11,196 nt of DNA from Candidatus Aenigmatarchaeota archaeon (GTDB taxonomy: Archaea; Aenigmatarchaeota; Aenigmatarchaeia; PWEA01; JAGHBM01), in contig JAGHBM010000044.1 in NCBI GenBank assembly GCA_021160955.1, positions 1 through 11,196 on the forward strand. The letters run 5' to 3'. The translations under genes and the position numbers were made by a program. Shown piece by piece: positions 1-8,206 of the stretch. The notes beneath the pieces are model-generated. The model had not been told where the DNA came from, ran no database searches, and was given only the letters and a program-made list of their open reading frames with translations. Each line of letters starts with the position of its first letter. The first letter of the stretch is position 1.

Positions 1-95
1 ATACATTGTTGGGTTCGTTTATCCCAACCAAAAATTGGGGGAATCAGGAATTCCCTAGAACTGAAGGGGGCTTGCCCCCTTGCGGTTCGGTGAGA
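1..95 (+). other. T-loop intron (3' part) of the upstream tRNA-Lys
   Basis: The sequence forms three consecutive hairpins: GTTGGG (8-13) with CCCAAC (23-28), followed by CAAAAA; GGGAAT (39-44) with ATTCCC (50-55); and AAGGGGG (64-70) with CCCCCTT (75-81) around a CTTG loop. It ends with GGTGAGA (89-95) just before the T-stem. The same order of elements occurs in the intron at 8207-8366. The exact 3' splice point is inferred by analogy, giving a TTCRAGT loop. No open reading frame of note is present. Confidence 0.65.
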
Positions 96-113
96 GTCCC
101 TCTGGGCCCGCCA
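1..113 (+). tRNA. 3' part of an interrupted tRNA-Lys gene
   Basis: Only the last 17-19 nt are mature tRNA: the T-loop end (GT at 96-97), the T-stem 3' strand CCCTC (98-102), the acceptor 3' strand TGGGCCC (103-109), discriminator G110 and an encoded CCA (111-113). This end is identical to that of the complete tRNA-Lys at 8111-8384 except for one T-loop base, and GGGCCC acceptor stems with G73 are typical of archaeal tRNA-Lys. It is therefore most likely another tRNA-Lys isoacceptor, perhaps TTT, although its anticodon is outside the window. Everything visible 5' of position 96 is hairpin-rich and not tRNA, so the gene is split in the T-loop. The 5' half must lie upstream. A pseudogene fragment is the alternative, but the perfectly conserved acceptor and CCA argue against decay. 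Confidence 0.75.
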
Positions 114-130
114 ATCCAAAAGAATAAAAA

Positions 131-139
131 ACTTTAAAA
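131..139 (+). promoter_or_regulatory. TATA box for the RNA polymerase operon
   Basis: ACTTTAAAA lies in an A-rich stretch about 27 nt upstream of the ATG at 163. With the usual archaeal TATA-to-start distance, transcription would begin at or next to the rpoH start codon, giving a leaderless or nearly leaderless mRNA. It sits only 17 nt after the CCA end of the preceding tRNA. Confidence 0.55.
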
Positions 140-162
140 ATGTGAAAATACAAGGTGTTAAA

Positions 163-402
163 ATGGTTGAATTTAAAGTCACTGACCACGTGTTGGTTCC
201 TCAACATGAAATTCTCTCCGAAGATGAAAAGCAAAAACTTCTCAAGACCTTAAACATATCTGAAAAACAACTGCCAAAGATATTAGAATCCGATCCTGTT
301 GTCAAAGAAATTGGAGCAAAAGTTGGCGACGTAATAAAGATAACCAGAGACAGTCCAGTTGCAGGAAAAAGTATTTATTATAGAATTGTAATAAAAAAAT
401 GA
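163..402 (+). CDS. rpoH: DNA-directed RNA polymerase subunit H
   Basis: This encodes the archaeal RNA polymerase subunit H, the homologue of the C-terminal domain of eukaryotic Rpb5, which sits on the lower jaw of the enzyme near downstream DNA. The 79-residue product has the family hallmarks: an N-terminal HxLVPxHxxLSxxE stretch, a central DPVVKEIGAKVGDVIKI segment and the C-terminal YYRIV end. The family is normally about 75-85 residues long. I chose ATG 163 because AAGGTG lies 6 nt upstream and the TATA box places the transcript start near here; an in-frame GTG at 142 would add seven atypical residues. It is the first gene of the polymerase operon and is followed after 19 nt by rpoB2, the usual euryarchaeal order. 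Confidence 0.95.
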   Translation: MVEFKVTDHVLVPQHEILSEDEKQKLLKTLNISEKQLPKILESDPVVKEIGAKVGDVIKITRDSPVAGKSIYYRIVIKK

Positions 403-421
403 TTATATTGTGGGTGCCCAA

Positions 422-1900
422 ATGGAAGCCTTTAAATTATTGCTAAAAGATTTTGTGGAGAATAGGGGATTGATAAAGTATCAAATAGATAGCTATAACG
501 ATTTTGTAGAGAACAGACTCCAGAAGATATTCGATGAAATAAAGGAAATAAACCCACAGAGTGATAGACTCAGAGATTTCAAGGTTAAACTCGGCAAAAT
601 TAGAATAGGTAAACCCAGCATAAAAGAGGCCGATGGTTCCATAAGAGAAATCCTACCGATGGAAGCTAGATTGAGAGACTTGACTTATGCTGCACCACTA
701 TTTCTTGAGATGACTCCTGTAATTGGTGAGAATGAACAAGAGACCACCGAAGTAAAAATAGGTGAACTTCCGGTTATGGTAAAGAGTTCTCTTTGTCCTT
801 TATCGAAAATGAGTAGAGAAGAATTAATAGCTGCCAACGAAGATCCGGACGATCCGGGAGGCTATTTCATAATAAATGGAACTGAAAGGGTCCTCACATT
901 GATAGAGGAGATCGCACCGAACAAAGTGATAGTTGAGATGAAAGGATCCGAGGCACAAGCCAGGATCACCAGTGAAAGAAGAGGATGGGGACAAAAGCAT
1001 CTGATAACAAGAAGAAGTGACGGTGTATGGAATATATCATTTGCAAGCTTAAGGAAGTTCCCAGTTTCAGTTCTCTTAAGGGCATTAGGTCTTGATAGCG
1101 ACAAAGATATAATAGATGCAATTGGTGCTCCTGAAAAATACAACGAAGAGGTCTACGTAAACCTTTACGAGGCAGATGTGACCAATACAGAAGAGGCATT
1201 GGAATACATAGGAAGAAAGATGAAGGTGTATCAAAAAGAATATAGAAAGGAAAGAGCACAGCAGATAATAGACAAGTATCTTCTACCACACATAGGACAA
1301 AGTCCAGAAGACAGGATAAGAAAGGCCAAATACTTGTCAAGAATTATCCTGAAGTTGATGATGCTTGCACATGGAGACATAGAGGAAGATGATATTGACC
1401 ATTACAGTAACAAGAGGTTGAAAACTTCTGGAGATCTATTGGAAATTTTGATAAGGAGCATACTTTTGGGTAAATGGGGACTCATTGAAAGAATCAATTA
1501 TAATTATCAAAAAATAGCCAAGAGAGGGAAAATACCTTCGGTTTCAACCGTCGTCGAGAGTAATGTCTTGACAAGCCAAATAAACTCAGCATTGGCGACC
1601 GGACTTTGGGTTGGAGGAAGAACTGGTGTCAGCCAGAGGTTGGAAAGAACTAACTTCACCCGTTCTCTTGCACACCTTAGAAATGTACTATCTCCATTAT
1701 CCACAACTCAAGAACACTTCAAAGCAAGAGAACTACATGCAACACATTGGGGTAGACTAGACCCATCTGAAACCCCAGAGGGTCCAACGATAGGTCTAAG
1801 AAAATATCTTGCAATGATGGCGGAGATAACTACTGGACTGAGTCCAGAAAAGAACAAAAAAATAATTGAATTTTTGGAGAAAAAGGTGAGAGTGAGATGA
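422..1900 (+). CDS. rpoB2: RNA polymerase subunit B'' (N-terminal half of B)
   Basis: This is the N-terminal part of the second-largest polymerase subunit, covering the protrusion, lobe and fork regions. The product is 492 residues, the normal length for split archaeal B''. The landmark near the C-terminus is the block running from FTRSLAHLRNVLSPLS to ETPEGPTIGL (residues 450-459), the fork region close to the active site that corresponds to the bacterial rifampicin-pocket region. The split from B' falls just after this block, as in methanogens, halophiles and Archaeoglobus and unlike the fused B of Thermococcus or crenarchaea. I prefer ATG 422, preceded by GGTG; the GTG at 410 would add four residues. 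The stop overlaps the rpoB1 start (ATGA at 1897-1900), suggesting coupled translation and stoichiometric production. Confidence 0.96.
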   Translation: MEAFKLLLKDFVENRGLIKYQIDSYNDFVENRLQKIFDEIKEINPQSDRLRDFKVKLGKIRIGKPSIKEADGSIREILPMEARLRDLTYAAPLFLEMTPVIGENEQETTEVKIGELPVMVKSSLCPLSKMSREELIAANEDPDDPGGYFIINGTERVLTLIEEIAPNKVIVEMKGSEAQARITSERRGWGQKHLITRRSDGVWNISFASLRKFPVSVLLRALGLDSDKDIIDAIGAPEKYNEEVYVNLYEADVTNTEEALEYIGRKMKVYQKEYRKERAQQIIDKYLLPHIGQSPEDRIRKAKYLSRIILKLMMLAHGDIEEDDIDHYSNKRLKTSGDLLEILIRSILLGKWGLIERINYNYQKIAKRGKIPSVSTVVESNVLTSQINSALATGLWVGGRTGVSQRLERTNFTRSLAHLRNVLSPLSTTQEHFKARELHATHWGRLDPSETPEGPTIGLRKYLAMMAEITTGLSPEKNKKIIEFLEKKVRVR

Positions 1901-3690
1901 CCTCGGTATTTTTTAATTGGGCATATATGGGAGAAACAAGGAATCCTGAGGGACTTGTTAATGAAATAAGAGAACTTAGGAGAAGTGGAAAGTTACCCAA
2001 CGAAGTTAATGTTTATTACGATGAAGTTTCTGATGAGATTCTGATAAATACAGATGGTGGAAGACTGAGAAGACCACTCATCGTAGTAGAGAATGGAAGA
2101 CCAAAACTAAAGAACAAACACATAGAAGACCTTAAAAGTGGTAAAATAACGTTTGATGATCTCATTGCTGAAGGTGTTATAGAATATCTGGATCCAGACG
2201 AGGAAGAGAACAGTTACATCGCACTTCGACCTGAAGATGTTACGAAACATCATACTCACTTGGAAATAAATCCATTGATAATTTTCGGTCTGTCCTCATC
2301 TTTGATACCCTACGGTGAATATGATAGAGGTGACAGAGTAAATTATGGAGCAAAGATGATAGGACAGAGCCTTGGATTTTATCTATCAAACTTCCTGGTG
2401 AGAACCGACACAAAATCTAACATGCTACTATATCCACAAGTTCCACTCATAACTTCTGACACGTTTGATATATTTAACCTGGACAAACATCCGTCCGGAC
2501 AAAACGTCGTAATAGCACTCTTGTGTTATGAAGGATACAATATGGAAGATGCTATAATATTCAACAAGGGAAGTATAGAAAGAGGATTGGGCAGATCATT
2601 CTTCTTCAGAACGTACACCACTGAAGAAACCAGATATGGTGGTGGACAGGTGGATGAGATCAAGATACCTGAAAAAGATGTGAGAGGCTACAGGAGTGAA
2701 AAAGCATATGCAAATCTGGAAGAGGATGGAATAATTGCAGTTGAAACTCCCGTATCGAGCGGAGACGTGTTAGTCGGTAAAACTTCCCCGTTGAGATTCT
2801 TGGGAAGGGACGAATTCTTGTCGAGTATTCAAAACAGAAGGGAAACATCGACCGTATTGAGACACGGCGAAAAAGGAATAGTTGACAAGGTTATAATTAC
2901 GGAGAATCAGGATGGAAATAGACTCGTTAAGGTAACCGTTAGAGATCTCAGAATACCAGAACTCGGGGATAAATTTGCATCAAGGCATGGACAGAAGGGA
3001 GTGATTGGATTGATAATACCAGAAGAAGATATGCCATTCACGGAAGATGGTATTGTTCCAGATGTTATCATGAATCCACATTCAATTCCATCAAGGCTAA
3101 CTGTTGGACAATTACTCGAAATGTTGGGTGGAAAGGTAGCTGCCCTCCGGGGTAAGAAAGCCAACGGTACGATGTTTAACGGTGAAAAGGAACATGACTT
3201 AAGAAAACAGTTACTTAAATTGGGATTCCGTAGCGATGGGAAAGAGGTTCTGTACAACGGTATTACAGGAAAAAAGATGGAAGTTGAGATCTTCATAGGT
3301 ATGATATATTATCAGAAATTAGAGCACATGGTGGCAAACAAGATTCACGCCAGATCAAGAGGGCCTGTGGCCCTTTTGACTAAACAGCCTACTGAAGGAA
3401 AGGCAAACGAAGGTGGTTTAAGGCTTGGGGAAATGGAAAAAGACTGCCTATTGGCTCATGGTGCACCAATTCTCTTGAAGGAAAGATTCTCGTCGGACGA
3501 GGTTGAAGTTCCAGTATGTACTAAATGTGGATCGATAGGATACTATGACTGGAAGAAAAACAAAACCGTATGTCCTATGTGCAAGAAGAGTAAATTGGTA
3601 AATGTAAAGATGAGTTATGCATTTAAATTACTGATAGATGAACTGAAATCAATGATGATATTCCCAAGAATAAGGGTAGGAGAGAAATAG
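1897..3690 (+). CDS. rpoB1: RNA polymerase subunit B' (C-terminal half of B)
   Basis: This is the C-terminal part of the second-largest subunit, 597 residues, containing the hybrid-binding, wall and anchor regions. Two active-site lysines are visible in GDK and GQKGVIG (K359 and K367), with the same eight-residue spacing as the universally conserved pair in yeast Rpb2 and bacterial beta. A conserved stretch from RGPVALLTKQPTEG to LGEMEKDCLLAHGA matches the switch/anchor region. A C-terminal zinc ribbon uses C541, C544, C559 and C562. The start has a good ribosome site (GGTGA at 1885-1889), and the ATG overlaps the rpoB2 stop. The gene ends directly against rpoA1. A strong hairpin lies inside the coding sequence at 3357-3377; it is discussed in the findings. 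Confidence 0.97.
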   Translation: MTSVFFNWAYMGETRNPEGLVNEIRELRRSGKLPNEVNVYYDEVSDEILINTDGGRLRRPLIVVENGRPKLKNKHIEDLKSGKITFDDLIAEGVIEYLDPDEEENSYIALRPEDVTKHHTHLEINPLIIFGLSSSLIPYGEYDRGDRVNYGAKMIGQSLGFYLSNFLVRTDTKSNMLLYPQVPLITSDTFDIFNLDKHPSGQNVVIALLCYEGYNMEDAIIFNKGSIERGLGRSFFFRTYTTEETRYGGGQVDEIKIPEKDVRGYRSEKAYANLEEDGIIAVETPVSSGDVLVGKTSPLRFLGRDEFLSSIQNRRETSTVLRHGEKGIVDKVIITENQDGNRLVKVTVRDLRIPELGDKFASRHGQKGVIGLIIPEEDMPFTEDGIVPDVIMNPHSIPSRLTVGQLLEMLGGKVAALRGKKANGTMFNGEKEHDLRKQLLKLGFRSDGKEVLYNGITGKKMEVEIFIGMIYYQKLEHMVANKIHARSRGPVALLTKQPTEGKANEGGLRLGEMEKDCLLAHGAPILLKERFSSDEVEVPVCTKCGSIGYYDWKKNKTVCPMCKKSKLVNVKMSYAFKLLIDELKSMMIFPRIRVGEK

Positions 3691-3699
3691 GTGCTGAAA

Positions 3700-6231
3700 A
3701 TGGAGAACAAAATAACTGAAATCGACTTTGGGATACTGTCACCAGCAGAAATAAAGAAAATGGCAACTGTCGAGATAACGAGATATGATCTCTACGATAG
3801 AGATGGGTATCCCATAGAGAATGGAGTAATGGACAGTAGGCTCGGTGTCATAGACCCAGGTATGAGATGCAGAGTTTGTGGCGGTGGAGTTGGTACGTGT
3901 TTTGGACACTTCGGATACATGGAACTGGCAAGGCCGGTCATTCACGTGAGATTTGTCGATACTATTTACAAGTTATTGAGATCAACATGTGAGAAGTGCG
4001 GTAGAGTTTTGGTGGATAAAGAAGAACTGAAAGATATCATGAACCCACTTTATGATCTCTACTTGGCCAAAAAGAAAAAATGTCCACACTGTGGAGCAAA
4101 ACAGAGAAAAATAAAACTCAACAAACCATACACGTTTACAGCGGATGGCAAAAAATTAACTCCCCTCGAGATAAGGGAATGGCTGGAAAAAATTCCAGAT
4201 GAAGATCTCAAGATGCTTGGACTCAATGGTGGTCGTCCCGAATGGCTAATAATCACCCTTCTACCAATTCCACCAGTTACAGTTAGACCATCAATCACGT
4301 TGGAAACTGGTGAAAGATCGGAAGACGATCTAACCCACAAACTCGTTGACATAGTGAAAATAAACCAAAGGCTCAGGGACAACATCATGATCGGTGCACC
4401 AGACTTCATAATAGATGACCTTTGGGAACTTCTCCAATATCACGTTTCCACGTACTTTGATAATAACATATCTGGAATACCTCAATCGAGACATAGAAGT
4501 GGTCGTGCATTGAGAACACTTGCACAGAGATTGAAAGGTAAAGAAGGTAGATTCAGAAGCAATCTCTCTGGAAAGAGGGTAAACTTTTCTTCAAGAACTG
4601 TAATATCACCTGATCCAAAGATAAGCATAAATGAAGTTGGTGTTCCTGAAGTTGTCGCAAAGGAATTAACCGTGCCTGTTAAGGTAACTGAAAGGAACTT
4701 ATCATTCATAAAGTCATTGATAAGGAATGGTCCAAATGAATTGGAAGGTGCAAACTACATAATAAGACCCGATGGAAGGAAAAAGAAAATAACTGAAGAG
4801 AACAAAGATGAAATTCTGGAAGAAGTGGAACCCGGATACACGGTTGAGAGACATCTCATGAATGGTGATATATCGGTATTCAACAGACAACCGTCACTTC
4901 ACAGGGTAAGTATGATGTCTCACAAGGTCAGGATAACCCCATGGAAAACATTTACGCTTAATCCGTGTGTTTGTGCTCCATACAACGCTGATTTCGACGG
5001 CGACGAAATGAACCTCCACATACCACAGACCGAAGAAGCACAAACTGAAGCCGAGGAGTTGATGTTGGTTGAGAGAAACATAAGAAGCCCAAGATTCGGA
5101 GGTCCTCTCGTTGGATGTATTCAAGACCAGATATCTGGAAATTATCTCTTAACTAAAAAAGAGACCGTACTCAGCAGAGAGGATGCGGTGCAACTGCTAC
5201 AAAACATAGGCATAGAGAAGAAGATAGAAAAGGACTACATCACGGGAAAGGAATTGTTCAGTTACTTGCTTCCAGATGATCTAAACGTAGAATTTAAGAG
5301 TAACGCCTGCATAAATTGCGAAAAATGTGACAAAGAGAAATGTAAATATGATCTATACGTAAAGATAGAAAACGGAAAGTTGAAGACTGGTGTAATAGAT
5401 GCAAAGGCAATTGGAAGGGAGAAGGGAATACTCATAGATGTTATAGAGAAGAAATATGGTCCCGAGAAAGCGAGAGAATTTTTGGACAACGTCTCAAGGC
5501 TCGGTGTTGATTTCATAAGCAGACATGGCTTCACGATAGGTCTATCCGATGTGGACGTTCCAAAAAGTGCAAAGAGAAAAATAGAAAAGAGTATCGAGGC
5601 TGCAGAAAAAGAGGCAATGGAACTCATAAAGAAATTTAGGAAAGGTGATATAGAACAATTCCCAGGTCAAACCTTGAAGGAAAGTTTGGAGACTCACATA
5701 ATGAGAACTTTGAGGAAAGTTGTTGAAGATGCATCCGAAGCTATATCGGAATCTCTTGGTGAAAACGGCGCAGTGATAATGGCAAGATCTGGTGCAAGAG
5801 GAAGTCTGTTGAACCTAACACAGCTTGCAGGTTGCATTGGCCAGCAAACCATCCAAGGTAAGAGAATACAGAGAGGATATAAGCAAAGAACACTTCCTCA
5901 CTTCAGAAAGGGAGAACTATCCCCACGTGCACACGGATTTGTTCCTTCATCTTTCAAGGATGGATTGAGTCCGTTTGAATTTTTCTTCGATGCCATGAAC
6001 GGTAGAGAAGGTTTAATGGATAAATCACTCAGAACGAGAAAATCAGGATATATGGAAAGAAGATTAGTTAACGCGCTCCAAGACCTAAGAGTTGAATATG
6101 ATGGCACAGTTAGAGACGATAGTGGAATGATAATACAATTTGTGTCTGGTGAAGATGGGATAGACCCCGCAAAGAGTGAGTGGGGTTCGATAAATGTTGA
6201 AAGAATAGTCAAAGAGGAAATTTCGAAGTGA
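3700..6231 (+). CDS. rpoA1: RNA polymerase subunit A' (N-terminal half of A)
   Basis: This is the N-terminal part of the largest polymerase subunit: clamp, dock, active site, funnel and bridge-helix regions, 843 residues. The catalytic magnesium motif NADFDGDEM is at residues 429-437 (Asp431, 433, 435). Two zinc sites sit in the clamp: C57, C60, C67 and H70, then C97, C100, C128 and C131. A further Cys cluster (C537, C540, C543, C548) lies in the region where I recall several euryarchaeal A' subunits also carrying cysteines. The bridge-helix area is near the C-terminus, from LTQLAGCIGQQ to the SPFEFFFDAM segment. I prefer ATG 3700, with GGTG at 3690-3693 as ribosome site; GTG 3691, immediately after the rpoB1 stop, would add three residues and has GGAG upstream, so both are possible. 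No intein is present. Confidence 0.96.
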   Translation: MENKITEIDFGILSPAEIKKMATVEITRYDLYDRDGYPIENGVMDSRLGVIDPGMRCRVCGGGVGTCFGHFGYMELARPVIHVRFVDTIYKLLRSTCEKCGRVLVDKEELKDIMNPLYDLYLAKKKKCPHCGAKQRKIKLNKPYTFTADGKKLTPLEIREWLEKIPDEDLKMLGLNGGRPEWLIITLLPIPPVTVRPSITLETGERSEDDLTHKLVDIVKINQRLRDNIMIGAPDFIIDDLWELLQYHVSTYFDNNISGIPQSRHRSGRALRTLAQRLKGKEGRFRSNLSGKRVNFSSRTVISPDPKISINEVGVPEVVAKELTVPVKVTERNLSFIKSLIRNGPNELEGANYIIRPDGRKKKITEENKDEILEEVEPGYTVERHLMNGDISVFNRQPSLHRVSMMSHKVRITPWKTFTLNPCVCAPYNADFDGDEMNLHIPQTEEAQTEAEELMLVERNIRSPRFGGPLVGCIQDQISGNYLLTKKETVLSREDAVQLLQNIGIEKKIEKDYITGKELFSYLLPDDLNVEFKSNACINCEKCDKEKCKYDLYVKIENGKLKTGVIDAKAIGREKGILIDVIEKKYGPEKAREFLDNVSRLGVDFISRHGFTIGLSDVDVPKSAKRKIEKSIEAAEKEAMELIKKFRKGDIEQFPGQTLKESLETHIMRTLRKVVEDASEAISESLGENGAVIMARSGARGSLLNLTQLAGCIGQQTIQGKRIQRGYKQRTLPHFRKGELSPRAHGFVPSSFKDGLSPFEFFFDAMNGREGLMDKSLRTRKSGYMERRLVNALQDLRVEYDGTVRDDSGMIIQFVSGEDGIDPAKSEWGSINVERIVKEEISK

Positions 6232-6235
6232 TTTT

Positions 6236-7378
6236 ATGAAGGAAACGACATTTACATATGAAGACCTTCCCCTGAAAATAAGGGAATCTGTAGAAGAAAA
6301 TTTTGAGAAATACAAGCCAACGGAAGCTCAGAAGAAGAGAATAAAAGAAAGAGTCCTTGAACTTTACAAGAAAATTTCATATGAACCAGGTGAAGCGATT
6401 GGAATAGTCGGTGCGCAATCAATATCAGAACCAGCAACTCAGATGACTATGAGAACCTATCACGCAGCAGGTGCAGTAGCAAAACAGGTATCATTAGGTT
6501 TACCAAGACTCATAGAAATAGTAGATGCTAGAAGAGAACCATCGACGCCAATTATGGAGATAAGATTAAAGAGGGAATATAACGACAAAGAAAATGCAAG
6601 AAGGGTGGCAAGAAAAATAAAAGAAACCAAATTCAAAGATGTTGTCATAGAAGATGTCATAGACTTAGTGAACTCTGCAATAGAATTCAAGATAAACTTC
6701 GAGATTCTGAACGAGTTGAACCTTGACAAAGAATCACTTCTCAATATATTAAAAAAATATGTTAAGAATTATAAACTCGAGATGGAAGACGATATAATTA
6801 AATTAACCTCCCAAAAAGACGTCACAATAAGAGACCTTAGAAGGATGAAGCTTAAAGTTTTTGATATAACAATCGCCGGCATAAAAGACATAAGTTATGT
6901 AATAGTCATGAAAAAAGATGATGAATGGATTGTAACAACTCTTGGTTCTAACCTAAGAAAAGTTCTTAAGATAAAAGAGGTTGATCCAACGAGAGTATTC
7001 TCAAACGACATTAGAGAAGTTGAGAAGGTGCTCGGGATAGAAGCTGCAAGAAATGCCATAATAAACGAGCTATCCAAAACTTTGGCAGACCAGAGTCTTG
7101 ATGTTGACATTCGACATCTGATTCTCGTTGGAGATATAATGACCTGCGATGGAACAATAAAACCTATAGGAAGGTACGGCGTCTCCGGGGAGAAAAGATC
7201 AGTCCTTGCCAGAGCAAACTTTGAAACAACTGTAAAACACTTAACTGAAGCCGCCATAAGAGGTGAGAAAGACAGGCTTGATTCAATAATAGAAAACGTT
7301 ATAGTCAATCAAGTAGCACCAATAGGAACAAACATGTGCGAATTAGTTTACAAAACTAAGAAGAGGTCTAAAAAATGA
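6236..7378 (+). CDS. rpoA2: RNA polymerase subunit A'' (C-terminal half of A)
   Basis: This is the C-terminal part of the largest subunit, 380 residues, containing the trigger loop, jaw and the end of the clamp. The trigger-loop segment is readable at residues 56-79, with the catalytic His (H76) and the neighbouring M72 and R73 kept, followed by LGLPRLIEIVDARREPSTP. The C-terminal part with GRYGVSGEKRSVLARANFE is typical of archaeal A''. Two usually invariant glycines of the segment IGEPGTQ are replaced (S64 and A67), and the Phe of TFH is Tyr75. The start ATG follows the rpoA1 stop by 4 nt, and the stop overlaps the rpl30e start (ATGA). There is no recognisable strong ribosome site at the start, consistent with translational coupling. 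Confidence 0.96.
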   Translation: MKETTFTYEDLPLKIRESVEENFEKYKPTEAQKKRIKERVLELYKKISYEPGEAIGIVGAQSISEPATQMTMRTYHAAGAVAKQVSLGLPRLIEIVDARREPSTPIMEIRLKREYNDKENARRVARKIKETKFKDVVIEDVIDLVNSAIEFKINFEILNELNLDKESLLNILKKYVKNYKLEMEDDIIKLTSQKDVTIRDLRRMKLKVFDITIAGIKDISYVIVMKKDDEWIVTTLGSNLRKVLKIKEVDPTRVFSNDIREVEKVLGIEAARNAIINELSKTLADQSLDVDIRHLILVGDIMTCDGTIKPIGRYGVSGEKRSVLARANFETTVKHLTEAAIRGEKDRLDSIIENVIVNQVAPIGTNMCELVYKTKKRSKK

Positions 7379-7638
7379 AGGACAATGTCATCAACGAAAA
7401 AGAAGTTAAAGATCTCATAAAAAATAAAAAAGTATTTTATGGAGCAAAACAGATGAGAAAAAGTTTAAAGGAAGGAAGAGCTGAATTGATCATAGTAGCA
7501 AGTAATAGAAAAGATCTTTTGAATGAACTAAAAGATGTTACACCAAAAATATTTGCTGGAAATTCAAAAGAACTCGGTCAGACATGCGGAAAACCATTTA
7601 ACATATCAGTAATAACTGTACTTAAGGAAAGGGAGTGA
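7375..7638 (+). CDS. rpl30e: Ribosomal protein L30e
   Basis: This is a large-subunit ribosomal protein of the L7Ae/L30e RNA-binding fold, which recognises kink-turn RNA. The 87-residue product shows the family pattern: a basic helix after VFYGAKQMRKSLKEG, the strand AELIIVASN, and the C-terminal block with LGxxCGKPFNISVITV. It is slightly shorter than typical archaeal L30e (about 95-100 residues), and the difference is mainly in the central segment. The ATG overlaps the rpoA2 stop (ATGA), so it is translated with the polymerase genes. The position between rpoA2 and nusA is the standard archaeal arrangement. Confidence 0.93.
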   Translation: MKDNVINEKEVKDLIKNKKVFYGAKQMRKSLKEGRAELIIVASNRKDLLNELKDVTPKIFAGNSKELGQTCGKPFNISVITVLKERE

Positions 7639-7641
7639 ACA

Positions 7642-8049
7642 ATGTCAAAGAAAGAATTCGACATGGAAACAATTGGATTTATAAACCTCTTTGAAAGGAT
7701 TACCAACGTGAGTGTGAGAGATTGTATATTTGATGAAAACTCAGTATATTTCTTGGTAGATGAAGGATATGCGGGAAAGGCTATCGGAAAAAATGGGAAA
7801 AACATAAAAATCTTAAGGGAAAAATTAAAAAGGCAAGTAAAGGTCTTCGAATACAACGAAAACAATGAAAAGTTTGTGAACAACTTAATACCTGAAAATA
7901 ATTCCCTCGAGATAAAGAACAAAAAAATATATATCACCGTTAGTGCAAAAGATAAAGGTAAGATAATCGGAAGGAACGGGGAGAATATAAAGAAGATAAG
8001 AGAACTTCTGAGAAGAAATTCAGATATACAGTCGCTTGAAATAAGATAA
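7642..8049 (+). CDS. nusA: NusA-like transcription factor, two KH domains
   Basis: This is a short archaeal NusA homologue made only of tandem KH RNA-binding domains; the N-terminal polymerase-binding and S1 domains of bacterial NusA are absent, as is normal in archaea. The product is 135 residues. The GxxG loops are G49-K50-N51-G52 in the first KH domain and G110-R111-N112-G113 in the second, each followed by a basic helix. It is expected to bind RNA during transcription elongation or termination. The start has a ribosome site GGGAGTGA just upstream and lies 3 nt after rpl30e. In many euryarchaea rps12, rps7 and the elongation factors follow; here the operon ends and a tRNA gene begins 61 nt later. 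Confidence 0.93.
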   Translation: MSKKEFDMETIGFINLFERITNVSVRDCIFDENSVYFLVDEGYAGKAIGKNGKNIKILREKLKRQVKVFEYNENNEKFVNNLIPENNSLEIKNKKIYITVSAKDKGKIIGRNGENIKKIRELLRRNSDIQSLEIR

Positions 8050-8083
8050 TGATCCTTTTAAAAAAATATATACCTGATCCTTC

Positions 8084-8097
8084 AAAAATTATAAAAA
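8084..8097 (+). promoter_or_regulatory. Probable TATA box for tRNA-Lys(CTT)
   Basis: AAAAATTATAAAAA lies 14-27 nt before the first tRNA base, a suitable place for an archaeal TATA box. A second A/T-rich TATA-like run (8061-8071) could serve instead with a longer 5' leader. The TTTT run just after nusA (8056-8059) may act as a weak terminator for the operon upstream. Confidence 0.45.
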
Positions 8098-8147
8098 GTC
8101 ATAAATATATGGGCCCATAGCTCAGCCTGGTAGAGCACTCGGCTCTT

Positions 8148-8184
8148 TATTGCAAAGAGCCGGACGAGCTTTTGCAATGAGTAA
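8148..8184 (+). other. Anticodon-loop intron of tRNA-Lys(CTT), 37 nt
   Basis: The insertion follows anticodon position 36. Its ends pair as ATTGCAAA with TTTGCAAT around an internal loop, and CTC of the exon (8143-8145) can pair with GAG (8179-8181), leaving bulges TTT and TAA around the splice points. This is a relaxed bulge-helix-bulge, the substrate of the archaeal tRNA splicing endonuclease. Removal gives the loop CTCTTAA with an A at position 37. The exact cut sites could shift by one nucleotide. Confidence 0.75.
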
Positions 8185-8206
8185 AACCGAGTTGTCGGGG
8201 GTTCGA

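Noticed and set aside
142..162. GTG start for rpoH at 142
   Set aside because: It lies too close to the TATA box to be in the transcript, and the added residues do not match RpoH proteins. ATG 163 has a ribosome-site-like AAGGTG.
5308..5343. Cys cluster in RpoA' as a novel metal site
   Set aside because: As far as I recall, several euryarchaeal A' subunits have cysteines in the same region, so this is probably a lineage feature rather than new.
3700..7378. Intein in the polymerase A subunits or B subunits
   Set aside because: The conserved blocks are continuous, subunit lengths are normal, and no intein splicing motifs interrupt the active-site regions.
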